From Pelagimonas sp017744045 (lineage in GTDB: Bacteria > Pseudomonadota > Alphaproteobacteria > Rhodobacterales > Rhodobacteraceae): a DNA stretch of 64,000 nucleotides. Below the pieces are notes generated by a model that searched no databases, was not told the DNA's origin, and saw only the letters and a program-made list of their open reading frames with translations. How positions within the stretch are numbered: the stretch's first letter is position 1; each line of letters opens with the position of its first letter. Below are positions 24,773 through 33,482 of the stretch, one piece after another. The stretch lies in assembly GCF_017744045.1 (NCBI RefSeq), contig NZ_JAGHRD010000007.1; one strand, 5' to 3'. The translations under genes were made by a program, and so were the position numbers.

Positions 24773-25513
24773 CTACCGGAACAGCCGCCCGAATTCCGGG
24801 CATTGATCCTGCACGCCAGCCAGACGCAGCATATGCCAAGCCAGCGCTTGGTTGCTGGACAGAACCGGCCTTCCAAGCCTCTCTTCGGCCAAGGGGATCA
24901 CGTCGAGGCAGCGCAAATTGGTGCAAGACACAACCACCGCATCGCAGGGGGCTTGGGCGGCAGTGATTTCGATGGCTTCCAGTATTGTGGCCTCGGTGAT
25001 CCGCGCCACCACTTGGTCATTACCTTCTTCAAAGGAGCCGAATCCCGCGATTTCAAATCCGGCCTCTTCCAGCTTGGACCGCATTTTTGCGGAAACTTTG
25101 GGGACATAGGGGGTCACAAAACCCAGTTTCTTGACCCCAAGGTGGCGGCCCGCCGCGATGATGGCGGCCAGGGGATCGGTGACTTTGGTACCGGGGCACA
25201 CGCTTTGAACAGATTGCGCGACCTTGTCCGAGCCGATCACGGTAGAGGCCGAGGTGCAGCCAAAGCCAATCGCGTCGAAAGTCAGCGAGGGTGGCAAGAG
25301 ACGGGCAGAAGCGGGCAAGTCACGCTCCATTCGGGCCAGGGTCTCAGGGCGGATTTCCGGGACCATGGGAATGCGACTGTGATATAGCGCCACCCCCGCG
25401 CGGTTCATGATCCGCGAAAATTCATGCTCCAGCGTTTCGTCCGTTTCCAGGACAATCACCCCGAGATTGGCCCGCGTTCCAATGCCCGCATCCGTTTGAA
25501 AACCGAGTTTCAT
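24773..25513 (-). CDS. Asp/Glu racemase-fold protein (maleate isomerase / EutA-like)
   Basis: 246 aa with the two-domain racemase fold. The two catalytic cysteine motifs are GFGCTSAS (near residue 84) and SCTNLR (near 196). The N-terminal GIGTRANLGVIVLETDET is similar to that of EutA, arylmalonate decarboxylase and maleate isomerase relatives. EutA acts in hydroxyectoine breakdown, but the rest of the eut set is absent here. It is the last gene of a minus-strand unit with M24 and M20 hydrolases, 9 bases after the M24 gene. The reaction is unknown. Confidence 0.72.
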   Translation of the reverse strand: MKLGFQTDAGIGTRANLGVIVLETDETLEHEFSRIMNRAGVALYHSRIPMVPEIRPETLARMERDLPASARLLPPSLTFDAIGFGCTSASTVIGSDKVAQSVQSVCPGTKVTDPLAAIIAAGRHLGVKKLGFVTPYVPKVSAKMRSKLEEAGFEIAGFGSFEEGNDQVVARITEATILEAIEITAAQAPCDAVVVSCTNLRCLDVIPLAEERLGRPVLSSNQALAWHMLRLAGVQDQCPEFGRLFR

Positions 25514-25522
25514 AGGCAGTCC

Positions 25523-26686
25523 TCAGATTATTGGAAGTTCGGGCGCGGCGCGGGTGCTCAACAGCTCGGCCCCATCTGCACGAATGACGATGTTTTCTTC
25601 ATGCACCATGATCCGCCCATCGCCATAGCTTAACGAGGGTTCGAGCGTCAGCACCATGTTCTCGCGGATTTCGGTTGTGTCCCAGGCCGCGTGTGATGGC
25701 CATTCGGTCAACTGCATGCCAAGCCCATGGCCCAGCCGACCAACATCGCCGCCCTGATCATCCAACTCGCGGATCACCGATTGCATTGCCTGGAAAAGAT
25801 CGTGGCAGGTGGCGCTGGTTCGGGCGGCCTCGATCCCCGCCTCAGTCGCGCGCCACAGCACGTCATAGGCCCTGCGCGAGGCGTCATCGGCATTGCCAAT
25901 GGCCCAGTTCCTGTCGAAATCGCAATAATACCCGTCCCAACTGGCCCCGGTATCCAACATTAGGGTATCGCCCTTGGTCAGGGCGCGGCGCGTTGGGGGA
26001 GAGATCACATCGTGATAACCACCCGTATCGGCACCGCCAACAAGATAGGGCACATCGTCAGCACCTTGCGCCAGCCCTTCGCGCCGAAAGGCGCGGAACA
26101 CATCCTCAAGCGGTTGGCCCGCATGAGCAAACTCGGGCACTTTGGCAAAGGTTTGCGAGCCGATGGCACAGATATGCGCGAGTTTCTCGATCTCAGCCGC
26201 TGATTTGACCATCCGCAGATCGCGGATCATCGGGGTTGCATCCGTGATCTGTAACCCTTTGAGCCCGACCAGCAACCGTTCGTAATCGCCAAGGGGCATG
26301 CGCAGGTGGGTCTCATGACCTTTCAGCAATCCAATCACGTCACCGCGCCGCGCATAGGGCGCAAGCAAGTCAGTTAGCAGGCTGATCCCGTCATCCTCAG
26401 GGGCGGGCGCGCTCCAGGTGCGAATATCGCTGATCCAGGTCCGGCGCATCAGATCCGCGCCGATCTCGGGGATAATCGCGATGGGTTTGCCGCTGGCCGG
26501 GAGGAACAGGAACCAGGGGCGCGTTGGGCTTTGCCAGAACAGCGTGTGGAACCCGCTGAAATAGCGCACCTCTGGTTCGGTGGTCAGCAACAGGCCGGCC
26601 ATGCCCAATTGGGCCATTTTGGCCTGAGCGACAGCGCTTCGGGCTGCAAATTCTTCATCCGGGAAACCGCGAGGGGGGGGCGTCAT
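25523..26686 (-). CDS. M24-family metallohydrolase (Xaa-Pro peptidase / creatinase fold)
   Basis: 387 aa: an N-terminal creatinase-like domain (1 to about 150) and a C-terminal pita-bread domain. The five metal ligands are in place: Asp in LDTGAS, Asp in CDFDRNW, His in GHGLGM, Glu in LEPSL and Glu in HEENIV. M24 enzymes cleave C-N bonds in Xaa-Pro peptides, creatine, or ectoine; the sequence differs from what I know of ectoine hydrolase (DoeA). The start overlaps the M20 stop as ATGA. Confidence 0.8.
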   Translation of the reverse strand: MTPPPRGFPDEEFAARSAVAQAKMAQLGMAGLLLTTEPEVRYFSGFHTLFWQSPTRPWFLFLPASGKPIAIIPEIGADLMRRTWISDIRTWSAPAPEDDGISLLTDLLAPYARRGDVIGLLKGHETHLRMPLGDYERLLVGLKGLQITDATPMIRDLRMVKSAAEIEKLAHICAIGSQTFAKVPEFAHAGQPLEDVFRAFRREGLAQGADDVPYLVGGADTGGYHDVISPPTRRALTKGDTLMLDTGASWDGYYCDFDRNWAIGNADDASRRAYDVLWRATEAGIEAARTSATCHDLFQAMQSVIRELDDQGGDVGRLGHGLGMQLTEWPSHAAWDTTEIRENMVLTLEPSLSYGDGRIMVHEENIVIRADGAELLSTRAAPELPII

Positions 26687-27837
26687 GCTGGGTTTTCCTT
26701 TGCTAGGGGCAGCCGATCCTCGACCAGCTTAACCCAGAACTCTGCGCCAATCGTCAGCAAAGCGTCGTTGAAATCATAGTCAGAGGAATGGAGTGGGCGG
26801 GCATGGGCCCCTGTCTCACCATTTCCAAGCAGCAGAAAACAGCCGGCTACAGCGGATGAGAAATGTGCGAAATCCTCAGAAAAGCTCATCGGAGCGCGGT
26901 CGCGAATGAGCGCGCAATTTGCGGCCTCGGCGGCGCGATACACCGCTTCGGTCGGGGCGGGGGCGTTGATCGTCTCGACGAATTGCGTGTCAAAAGACAC
27001 TGAAACATCAACACCATGGGCCTGCCCAACCCCCTTGGCGATCTGGCGCATGAAATGCTCAATTGCCTGGCGGTCCTCAGGCGAACGGGCGCGAAAATCT
27101 CCTTTGAGCGTTGCCAGTCCCGGGAGGACGTTGCGCTGCCCATCGGTGAGAAATTCGGTCACAGACACCACCGCGCCCGAGGCCGGAGCCAATTTGCGCG
27201 CCACCACGGTCTGCAAGGCTTGTACGATTTCGGCCCCCACAGTGATGGCATCCACGCCCATTTGCGGCATCGAGGAATGACCTCCTTGCCCGTGGATGGC
27301 AATTTCGAACAGGGTTTCACTGTTGCAAATAATGCCCGCGCGAGTCGAGATTTGGCCAGTGGGCGCACCGGGCAGGTTGTGGATGGCAAAAACTTCATTC
27401 ACGGGAAACCTGCCGAGCGCTCCTTCATCGATCATCGCCTGCGCGCCGAGCCCATGTTCCTCGTTGGGTTGAAACAGAAAGACCACTGTGCCGTCAAAGG
27501 TGGGATCCGTGGCCAATCGTTCCGCCGCACCAAGCAGCATCGCTGTGTGCCCGTCATGGCCACAGGCATGCATGACGCCTAGGGCGGTTGAGATGTATTC
27601 ATGGGTGGATGTTTCAGTGATCGGCAGCGCATCCATATCGGCGCGCAGCGCGATCGCCTTGCTGCCTTGGCCAGACCGCAGCACCCCAATGACGCCGCCC
27701 CCCTCATATACGTCTATCCCGAGGTCGCGCAGAAACCTCGCCACCACCTCTTTGGTGCGCGTTTCCTGAAAGCCCAGTTCAGGATTACGGTGTAGATCCC
27801 GGCGCAGGGCTATTAAACGTGTTTCCAAATCGCTCAT
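26683..27837 (-). CDS. M20-family amidohydrolase (hippurate hydrolase / N-acyl amino acid deacylase type)
   Basis: 384 aa with the M20D pattern: RRDLHRNPELGFQE at the start, Asp in RADMDALP, Cys-His in MHACGHDGH, and the Glu-Glu pair in FQPNEEHG; a small dimerisation domain lies in the middle. These enzymes hydrolyse N-acyl amino acids. First gene of the minus-strand unit after the Lrp/AsnC regulator, and coupled by ATGA to the M24 gene. The exact acyl substrate is unknown. Confidence 0.83.
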   Translation of the reverse strand: MSDLETRLIALRRDLHRNPELGFQETRTKEVVARFLRDLGIDVYEGGGVIGVLRSGQGSKAIALRADMDALPITETSTHEYISTALGVMHACGHDGHTAMLLGAAERLATDPTFDGTVVFLFQPNEEHGLGAQAMIDEGALGRFPVNEVFAIHNLPGAPTGQISTRAGIICNSETLFEIAIHGQGGHSSMPQMGVDAITVGAEIVQALQTVVARKLAPASGAVVSVTEFLTDGQRNVLPGLATLKGDFRARSPEDRQAIEHFMRQIAKGVGQAHGVDVSVSFDTQFVETINAPAPTEAVYRAAEAANCALIRDRAPMSFSEDFAHFSSAVAGCFLLLGNGETGAHARPLHSSDYDFNDALLTIGAEFWVKLVEDRLPLAKENPA

Positions 27838-27975
27838 GGTATCACTCGGTTAGGGCACCTCTTAGTGATACAAAAGGATCATGCGTGAAACGCATCAAGT
27901 TTCGCAGTATTTGGTAGAAAATCTTTCACCAAAACAGCTGTGTCAGACCGAATTACATAAAGCGGGCAGATGTTG

Positions 27976-28440
27976 TCAGATCGGCACCGTCAGTCCGGTT
28001 TTGGTGCGATCCATCACAACGGATGTCCGAAACCGGCGCACATTCGAGTTTTCAAAGAACAGGCGATGCGTCAGCTCTTCGAAATCCTGCATATCGCGGG
28101 CCGTGCAGATCAGGATGAAATCAGCCTCGCCGGTTACGTAGTAACACTGTTGAACCAGCGGCTCGTTCCGCGCGCGTTTGCGAAACAGGTCGAGCTGTTG
28201 CAGGGACTCCCGCTCCAATTCCACAAGAACGATAAAGGTCATCTTGTAGTCAAAACGGTTTTGATCCAGCACGGCGATCTCTTTCTGGATCACCCCATTT
28301 TCGCGCAATCGTTTCAGCCGCCTTTGAACCGATGGGACCGAGAGATGACACTCCTGCGCCAGCGCTTCCAAGCCGGTGCGGCAATCATTTTGCAAAACCC
28401 TGAGGATCGTGAGATCCGCATCATCAAGCTCGACAGCCAT
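27976..28440 (-). CDS. Lrp/AsnC-family regulator
   Basis: 154 aa. The N-terminal winged helix (DADLTILRVLQNDCRTG, then LSVPSVQRRLKRLRENG) and the C-terminal RAM ligand domain are both recognisable. ATG 28440 follows CGGAGAA; the ORF could begin at 28458. It lies upstream of the M20 gene on the same strand and 121 bases from the divergent ammonia-lyase-like gene, so it likely controls both sides in response to an amino acid. Confidence 0.85.
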   Translation of the reverse strand: MAVELDDADLTILRVLQNDCRTGLEALAQECHLSVPSVQRRLKRLRENGVIQKEIAVLDQNRFDYKMTFIVLVELERESLQQLDLFRKRARNEPLVQQCYYVTGEADFILICTARDMQDFEELTHRLFFENSNVRRFRTSVVMDRTKTGLTVPI

Positions 28441-28561
28441 GTAAATTCTCCGCGACAAATGTGGCCTTGGCGAAAATTTTAGTCGAGATTGCGGGAGAAA
28501 TCGAAAAAAAAGAGCGGGAGGAAGTGAAATAATGAGAGGCAGAGAACAAGGGGAACATCAC

Positions 28562-29611
28562 ATGACCAACCGCGACAGCCTCAGCTTTGCCCCAGATTTC
28601 GCGCAGGCGCTCGCCTTTTTCCGCGCGCATGAAGATTACGCCGTGTCGCCCTTGGTTGAGATGCCTGGCCCCCATGGGGTGACCGTTTTGGCTAAGGATG
28701 AGACGCAGCGCATGGGGCTTGGGGCCTTCAAGGCATTGGGCGCGCCATACGCCGTGGCCCGGTTGATCGGCAAAGCCTGGCAGGAGCAGACTGGGGAAGC
28801 GCCGGTTTTTCCCCGGCTCAAAGACCAAGATATTCGCGACTTTGCCGCGACGCATCGGTTTGTCTGTGCAAGTGCGGGCAATCACGGCATGGGTGTTGCC
28901 GCTGGCGCGCGGGCAATGGGGGCAAAGGCACGCATTCATCTGGCGGCAACGGTCCCTGAGAGTTTTGCAGATCGGTTAAGGGCGCTTGGTGCCGAGGTGA
29001 TGCGGTCTGGTGACGTCTATGATGACAGCGTCGCCACCGCCATCTCCGATGCCGAGGAGACCGGGGCCACGCTATTGGCTGACGGAACCTGGCCTGGCTA
29101 CACAGAGATCCCGAAACTGGTGATGGAAGGATATTGCGTGATCGCAGAAGAGTTGCGCGCGCAGTTCGAGGTCTCTGGCGAGTGGCCAACCCATGTCTAT
29201 CTTCAGGCTGGGGTCGGCGGTTTGGCCGCCGCGATGGCCCATATGATCCGCTTGAATTGGGCAGAACAGCCCGAGTTGATTATCGTTGAACCCGAGGCCG
29301 CTGCCTGTTTGCAGGCCAGTCATGACGCCGGTGAACCCACCCGCGGTGACGGACCTGAGTCCAATATGGGCCGCCTGGATTGCAAGGAGCCGTCGATCGT
29401 GGCTTGGGATGTTTTGGAACGCTGCAATGTTCGTTACGAAACCCTGACCGAGGAGGAGGGGCAAGCGGCTGCCGATGCCGTCACACGATCTGGCATTGCC
29501 ACCACACCATCCGGAGCCGCAGGTTTTGGAGCCCTATGCAAGAGATTGCGCTCAGCCACAGAGGCAAAAGACATGCGCCATTTGATCATTGTTTCGGAAG
29601 GGCAGGGGTAG
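28562..29611 (+). CDS. Diaminopropionate ammonia-lyase-like PLP enzyme
   Basis: A fold-type II PLP enzyme of 349 aa. The motif KDETQRMGLGAFKALGA (about 43-59) is that of diaminopropionate ammonia-lyase, with the Lys of AFKALG as Schiff-base residue; SAGNHGMGVA binds the cofactor and AGVGGLAAA is the phosphate loop. DpaL is usually about 400 aa, so this is a shorter variant; a beta-elimination on another beta-substituted alanine is possible. ATG 28562 follows AGGGGAAC; ATG 28532 is a less likely start. Confidence 0.75.
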   Translation: MTNRDSLSFAPDFAQALAFFRAHEDYAVSPLVEMPGPHGVTVLAKDETQRMGLGAFKALGAPYAVARLIGKAWQEQTGEAPVFPRLKDQDIRDFAATHRFVCASAGNHGMGVAAGARAMGAKARIHLAATVPESFADRLRALGAEVMRSGDVYDDSVATAISDAEETGATLLADGTWPGYTEIPKLVMEGYCVIAEELRAQFEVSGEWPTHVYLQAGVGGLAAAMAHMIRLNWAEQPELIIVEPEAAACLQASHDAGEPTRGDGPESNMGRLDCKEPSIVAWDVLERCNVRYETLTEEEGQAAADAVTRSGIATTPSGAAGFGALCKRLRSATEAKDMRHLIIVSEGQG

Positions 29612-29719
29612 GGCCTTTGAGTAGTCCGGACTGCCCCTCGGAACTCGTCCCTAAATTGTTACGCTCAAGGTGGGGCTACCCCTTTAAGAGGTCTCACTGC
29701 CAGTTTCCACGCAATTATA

Positions 29720-30637
29720 TCAGATATTCGCCAGAACGCTTTTCAGCAGTTTATCGGCTGCTTGTGTCAGGTTGCGACGGTTGTCGCGGATGATGAAGTA
29801 GGGCTGAACATTGATTGGTGTGTCGACCTTGAGTGACGTGAGGCGCGCGGCGATCCCTGATGATGTGAGCAGGGCTTTGACCTCATTTGTTTGCGGTGAA
29901 ATCGCCTGACTTTCAGCCACCTGGGCCAGCGCGATCAACAGCGAAGAGCTGTTGATCACCCGGCGCGGGGTTGGAACGCCTGCGCTGTGAAAGGCCAGTT
30001 CAACCGCTTGACGGATCGGGTTGCCCTCGTCCTGGATCACCCACGGATATTCGGCAAGCTCAGCAAAACTCACCTTGTCGCGGGCCGCCAAAGGATGGCT
30101 GTCATGGACCAGCAAGGTGACAACTTCGTTGCGTCCCGGATAGAGGTGGAAATCGAGCCGGTCATGGTCTTCGGGCACCCGACCAAGGATAAAGTCATAG
30201 CGCGCCTCCTCAAGCCCCCGGAACAGGACCCTTGACGGGGCGACATCGACAGACAGCCGAAAATCCAGATGGTCGTTTTGCACCGCGTTGATGGCAGGCA
30301 TCAGGCATCCGAGCGCCGGGCCGGTTACCGCGCCAACGCGCACATGTCCCATGACTCCAGAGCGCATGCGCGCAAGCTCATCCTCGATATTCTGCATCTC
30401 GGACAGGACCACGCGCGCGTGTCGGACAAAAACTTGTCCCTCAGCAGTCAGTTCCATTCCGGTTGGTTGACGGGTGAACAGTTTGGTTTCAAGGCTGGCC
30501 TCGATTTCCGCCAGGATGCGCGAGGCCGCCGGTTGCGACATGCCAGAAATCTGCGCAGCCATTTGCAGCTGCGCGGTTTCGGCGATCTTGATCACCAGCT
30601 CCATGTGTTTTGGCTTCACACGATTGGCTAGGCGCAT
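29720..30637 (-). CDS. gbpR: LysR-family regulator GbpR-like
   Basis: 305 aa with an N-terminal HTH (ISGMSQPAASRILAEIE) and effector-binding domain. Its position divergent from chvE-gguAB is the same as that of GbpR in Agrobacterium and Azospirillum, where it activates the sugar-binding protein gene in response to arabinose, galactose or fucose. It probably controls the whole sugar operon here. Confidence 0.83.
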   Translation of the reverse strand: MRLANRVKPKHMELVIKIAETAQLQMAAQISGMSQPAASRILAEIEASLETKLFTRQPTGMELTAEGQVFVRHARVVLSEMQNIEDELARMRSGVMGHVRVGAVTGPALGCLMPAINAVQNDHLDFRLSVDVAPSRVLFRGLEEARYDFILGRVPEDHDRLDFHLYPGRNEVVTLLVHDSHPLAARDKVSFAELAEYPWVIQDEGNPIRQAVELAFHSAGVPTPRRVINSSSLLIALAQVAESQAISPQTNEVKALLTSSGIAARLTSLKVDTPINVQPYFIIRDNRRNLTQAADKLLKSVLANI

Positions 30638-30676
30638 GGGGGCTCTGACCGTTTCTAGAGTTTTCTTCGCGGCTCT

Positions 30677-30692
30677 ATATCATTTTCGATAT
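30677..30692. promoter_or_regulatory. ATATC-N6-GATAT dyad (candidate GbpR site)
   Basis: A perfect 5-bp inverted repeat with a 6-base spacer lies 40 bases upstream of the gbpR start and 124 bases upstream of chvE. The spacing fits a LysR T-N11-A site. Inferred from symmetry and location. Confidence 0.45.
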
Positions 30693-30815
30693 GAAGAAGT
30701 CTATTCTTTGAGATTTATTATTATGCGTCCAGCCGCTAACCCTTCTGCCATGCAGGACAAAGATACCTCGGAGGAGTTCAAGGGGCGCGACCTGCATCAA
30801 TGGGAGATGAAAATC

Positions 30816-31862
30816 ATGAAACTCAAGACCATTCTTGCCAGCACCGCGCTGGCCTTTTCCGCCGTCGCTGCCATGGCCGATACCGTGGGTATCGCCATGC
30901 CGACCCAATCCTCATCGCGTTGGATTTCCGACGGTAATTCCATGGTGGAGCAGTTCAAAGCCGCCGGGTATGACACCATTCTGCAATATGCCGAAGACGA
31001 TATTCCAAACCAGCTGGCGCAAATCGAGAACATGATCACCAACGGTGTCGATGTTCTGGTCATTGCGGCGATTGACGGCACGACCCTGTCCAACGCGCTG
31101 GAGAACGCGCATTTCGCCGGGATCAAGACCATCGCCTATGACCGTCTGATCCGCGACAGCGAATATGTCGATTATTACGCGACCTTCGACAATTTCAAAG
31201 TTGGCGTGCAGCAGGCCAGCAGCCTGGTTGACGGGCTCAAGGCACGGTTTGGGGATGGCCCCTATAATGTGGAACTGTTCGGCGGCTCGCCAGACGACAA
31301 CAACGCCTATTTCTTCTATGATGGCGCGATGTCCGTGCTGCAGCCGCTGATCGATGCGGGCACTGTGAATATCGTGTCTGGCCAAATGGGCATGGACACC
31401 GTGGGCACCCTGCGCTGGGATGGCGCGGTGGCGCAGGCGCGCATGGATAACCTGCTATCAGCCCATTACACCGACGCAACCGTGCATGGGGTGCTGGCCC
31501 CTTATGACGGCTTGTCTATCGGCATTATCTCTTCGCTCAAAGGGGTTGGTTACGGCTCTGGCGATCTGCAAATGCCGATCGTGACCGGTCAGGACGCCGA
31601 AGTGCGCTCGATCAAATCCATGCTGGCGGATGAGCAATATTCGACCGTGTTCAAGGATACCCGTGAACTGGCCCGCGTGACCGTTGGCATGGTCGATGCC
31701 CTGCTCAAGGGTGGCGAGCCAGAGATCAACGACACCTCGACCTATAACAATGGTGTCAAGGTGGTGCCGTCCTACCTGCTTGAACCGGTTTCGGTCGATA
31801 TGTCCAACTGGGAAGAGATCATCATCGGCTCCGGCTATTACACAATGGACCAGCTCCAGTAA
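30816..31862 (+). CDS. chvE: Multiple sugar-binding periplasmic protein ChvE
   Basis: 348 aa including a 21-residue signal peptide (AMA-DTV). The sequence follows ChvE closely: VGIAMPTQSSSRWISDG, AAIDGTTLSNAL, the YDRLIRD segment and TGQDAEV that contacts sugar. ChvE binds arabinose, galactose, glucose and related sugars and feeds the GguAB transporter; in Agrobacterium it also signals to VirA. ATG 30816 is 9 bases after GGGAG; ATG 30807 overlaps that site and is less likely. Confidence 0.92.
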   Translation: MKLKTILASTALAFSAVAAMADTVGIAMPTQSSSRWISDGNSMVEQFKAAGYDTILQYAEDDIPNQLAQIENMITNGVDVLVIAAIDGTTLSNALENAHFAGIKTIAYDRLIRDSEYVDYYATFDNFKVGVQQASSLVDGLKARFGDGPYNVELFGGSPDDNNAYFFYDGAMSVLQPLIDAGTVNIVSGQMGMDTVGTLRWDGAVAQARMDNLLSAHYTDATVHGVLAPYDGLSIGIISSLKGVGYGSGDLQMPIVTGQDAEVRSIKSMLADEQYSTVFKDTRELARVTVGMVDALLKGGEPEINDTSTYNNGVKVVPSYLLEPVSVDMSNWEEIIIGSGYYTMDQLQ

Positions 31863-31878
31863 TCACGCTGTCCTCTCT

Positions 31879-31912
31879 GGGATGCGTTGGCGATCCGTCG
31901 TCGGCGCATCCC
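31879..31912 (+). other. Stem-loop between chvE and gguA
   Basis: An 8-bp perfect inverted repeat, GGGATGCG (31879-31886) and CGCATCCC (31905-31912). No T-run follows. It likely protects the abundant binding-protein transcript from 3' decay while allowing some read-through. Confidence 0.55.
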
Positions 31913-31950
31913 GGCTTGAACCATCCGAACACGTCTTAGGGAGCAAGACC

Positions 31951-33471
31951 ATGTCGGCACTGCTGGAAATGCGTGCAATCACCAAAGAATTCCCCGGTGT
32001 AAAAGCGCTGGACCAGGTGAGCCTGTCTGTGGATGAGGGCGAAATCCTCGCTCTTGTTGGTGAAAACGGGGCTGGGAAATCGACCCTGATGAAGGTGCTG
32101 TCGGGCGTCTATCCGACAGGCAGCTATGACGGTGAAATCATCTATGACGGGGCCTTGGCGCAATTCTCCGGAATTGCTGACAGCGAGGCCAAGGGCATTA
32201 TCATCATCCATCAGGAACTGGCCCTGGTTCCGCTTCTGTCGATTGCCGAAAACATCTTTTTGGGCAATGAGCAGGCCAAAGGCGGCGTGATCAACTGGCG
32301 CGAAACCGAACAGCGGACGGTTGAACTGCTGCGCAAAGTCGGTCTGAGCGAGCCGCCAGGCACCTTGATCGACAAGATTGGTGTCGGCAAACAACAATTG
32401 GTCGAGATCGCCAAGGCGCTGGCCAAAGATGTGCGCCTGCTCATTCTCGACGAACCCACTGCTGCCCTGTCCGAGGCCGATAGCCAGGCCCTGTTGGACC
32501 TGATGCTCGAGCTTAAGGCGCAGGGGGTCACGCAGATCATCATAAGCCATAAATTGAACGAAGTGCGTCAGGTGGCGGACAAGATCACCGTGATCCGGGA
32601 TGGGGCTTCGGTCAGTGCCATGGATGCCCGCACCGAAACCATCACCGAAGACAAGATTGTGCGCGATATGGTCGGGCGGGACATGGCCGCCCGCTATCCG
32701 GCACGTGACCGCCGCGCTGGTGAAAAAATCCTTGATGTCAAAAACTGGAACGTGTTCCACCCGCTGCATGCTGATCGTCAGGTCATTCACGATGTGAACC
32801 TAACCGTAAACGCGGGCGAAGTTGTTGGCATTGCTGGGCTTATGGGCGCGGGGCGCACCGAGCTCGCCATGAGCCTGTTTGGGCAATCCTACGGGCAGAA
32901 GATTTCTGGCGATGTGCTGATGCATGGGCAATCCGTTGATGTCAGCACCGTGTCCAAGGCCGTCGCCTCGGGGCTGGCCTATGTCACAGAAGACCGCAAG
33001 GAGTTGGGGTTGATCCTGGATGAAACCATCCAGCGCAACATAACCCTGTCGAACCTGCCCGAGGTGGCCAATGGCCAGATCCTGCAAGAGACCAAGGAAA
33101 CCCGCGTCGCAGAAAGCTATCGCGATGCGCTCAACATTCGCACACCGGGGGTGTTTCAGCGTGTGGTCAACCTGTCAGGCGGCAACCAGCAAAAGGTTGT
33201 CCTGTCGAAATGGCTCTTTGCAAAGCCCGAGCTGCTGATCCTCGATGAACCCACCAGGGGCATCGATGTCGGGGCAAAATTTGAAATCTACGGGATTATC
33301 AACGACCTGTCCGCGCAAGGCAAAGGCGTGTTGATGATCTCTTCGGAAATGCCCGAACTTTTGGGCATGTGTGACCGCATTTACGTGATGAACGAAGGCG
33401 CATTTGTCGGCGAACTGACGGCCGAAGAGGCCAGTCAGGAAGCCATCATGTCGCTGATCGTGACGGACTGA
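31951..33471 (+). CDS. gguA: Sugar ABC transporter ATPase GguA
   Basis: A double-domain ATPase of 506 aa typical of monosaccharide (CUT2) importers. The first site has Walker A GENGAGKST, a signature region before LAKDVRLLILDEPTAAL; the second has the degenerate GLMGAGRTE, signature LSGGNQQKV and LILDEPTRGID, as expected in this family. ATG 31951 follows TAGGGAGCAAG. Acts with ChvE and GguB. Confidence 0.92.
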   Translation: MSALLEMRAITKEFPGVKALDQVSLSVDEGEILALVGENGAGKSTLMKVLSGVYPTGSYDGEIIYDGALAQFSGIADSEAKGIIIIHQELALVPLLSIAENIFLGNEQAKGGVINWRETEQRTVELLRKVGLSEPPGTLIDKIGVGKQQLVEIAKALAKDVRLLILDEPTAALSEADSQALLDLMLELKAQGVTQIIISHKLNEVRQVADKITVIRDGASVSAMDARTETITEDKIVRDMVGRDMAARYPARDRRAGEKILDVKNWNVFHPLHADRQVIHDVNLTVNAGEVVGIAGLMGAGRTELAMSLFGQSYGQKISGDVLMHGQSVDVSTVSKAVASGLAYVTEDRKELGLILDETIQRNITLSNLPEVANGQILQETKETRVAESYRDALNIRTPGVFQRVVNLSGGNQQKVVLSKWLFAKPELLILDEPTRGIDVGAKFEIYGIINDLSAQGKGVLMISSEMPELLGMCDRIYVMNEGAFVGELTAEEASQEAIMSLIVTD

Positions 33472-33482
33472 GGGAGGCCGGC

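Noticed and set aside
24773..29611. Ectoine degradation cluster (eut/doe)
   Set aside because: The racemase-fold protein is EutA-like, but the M24 enzyme does not look like ectoine hydrolase and the deacetylase is M20, not the AstE-type DoeB; EutC is absent.
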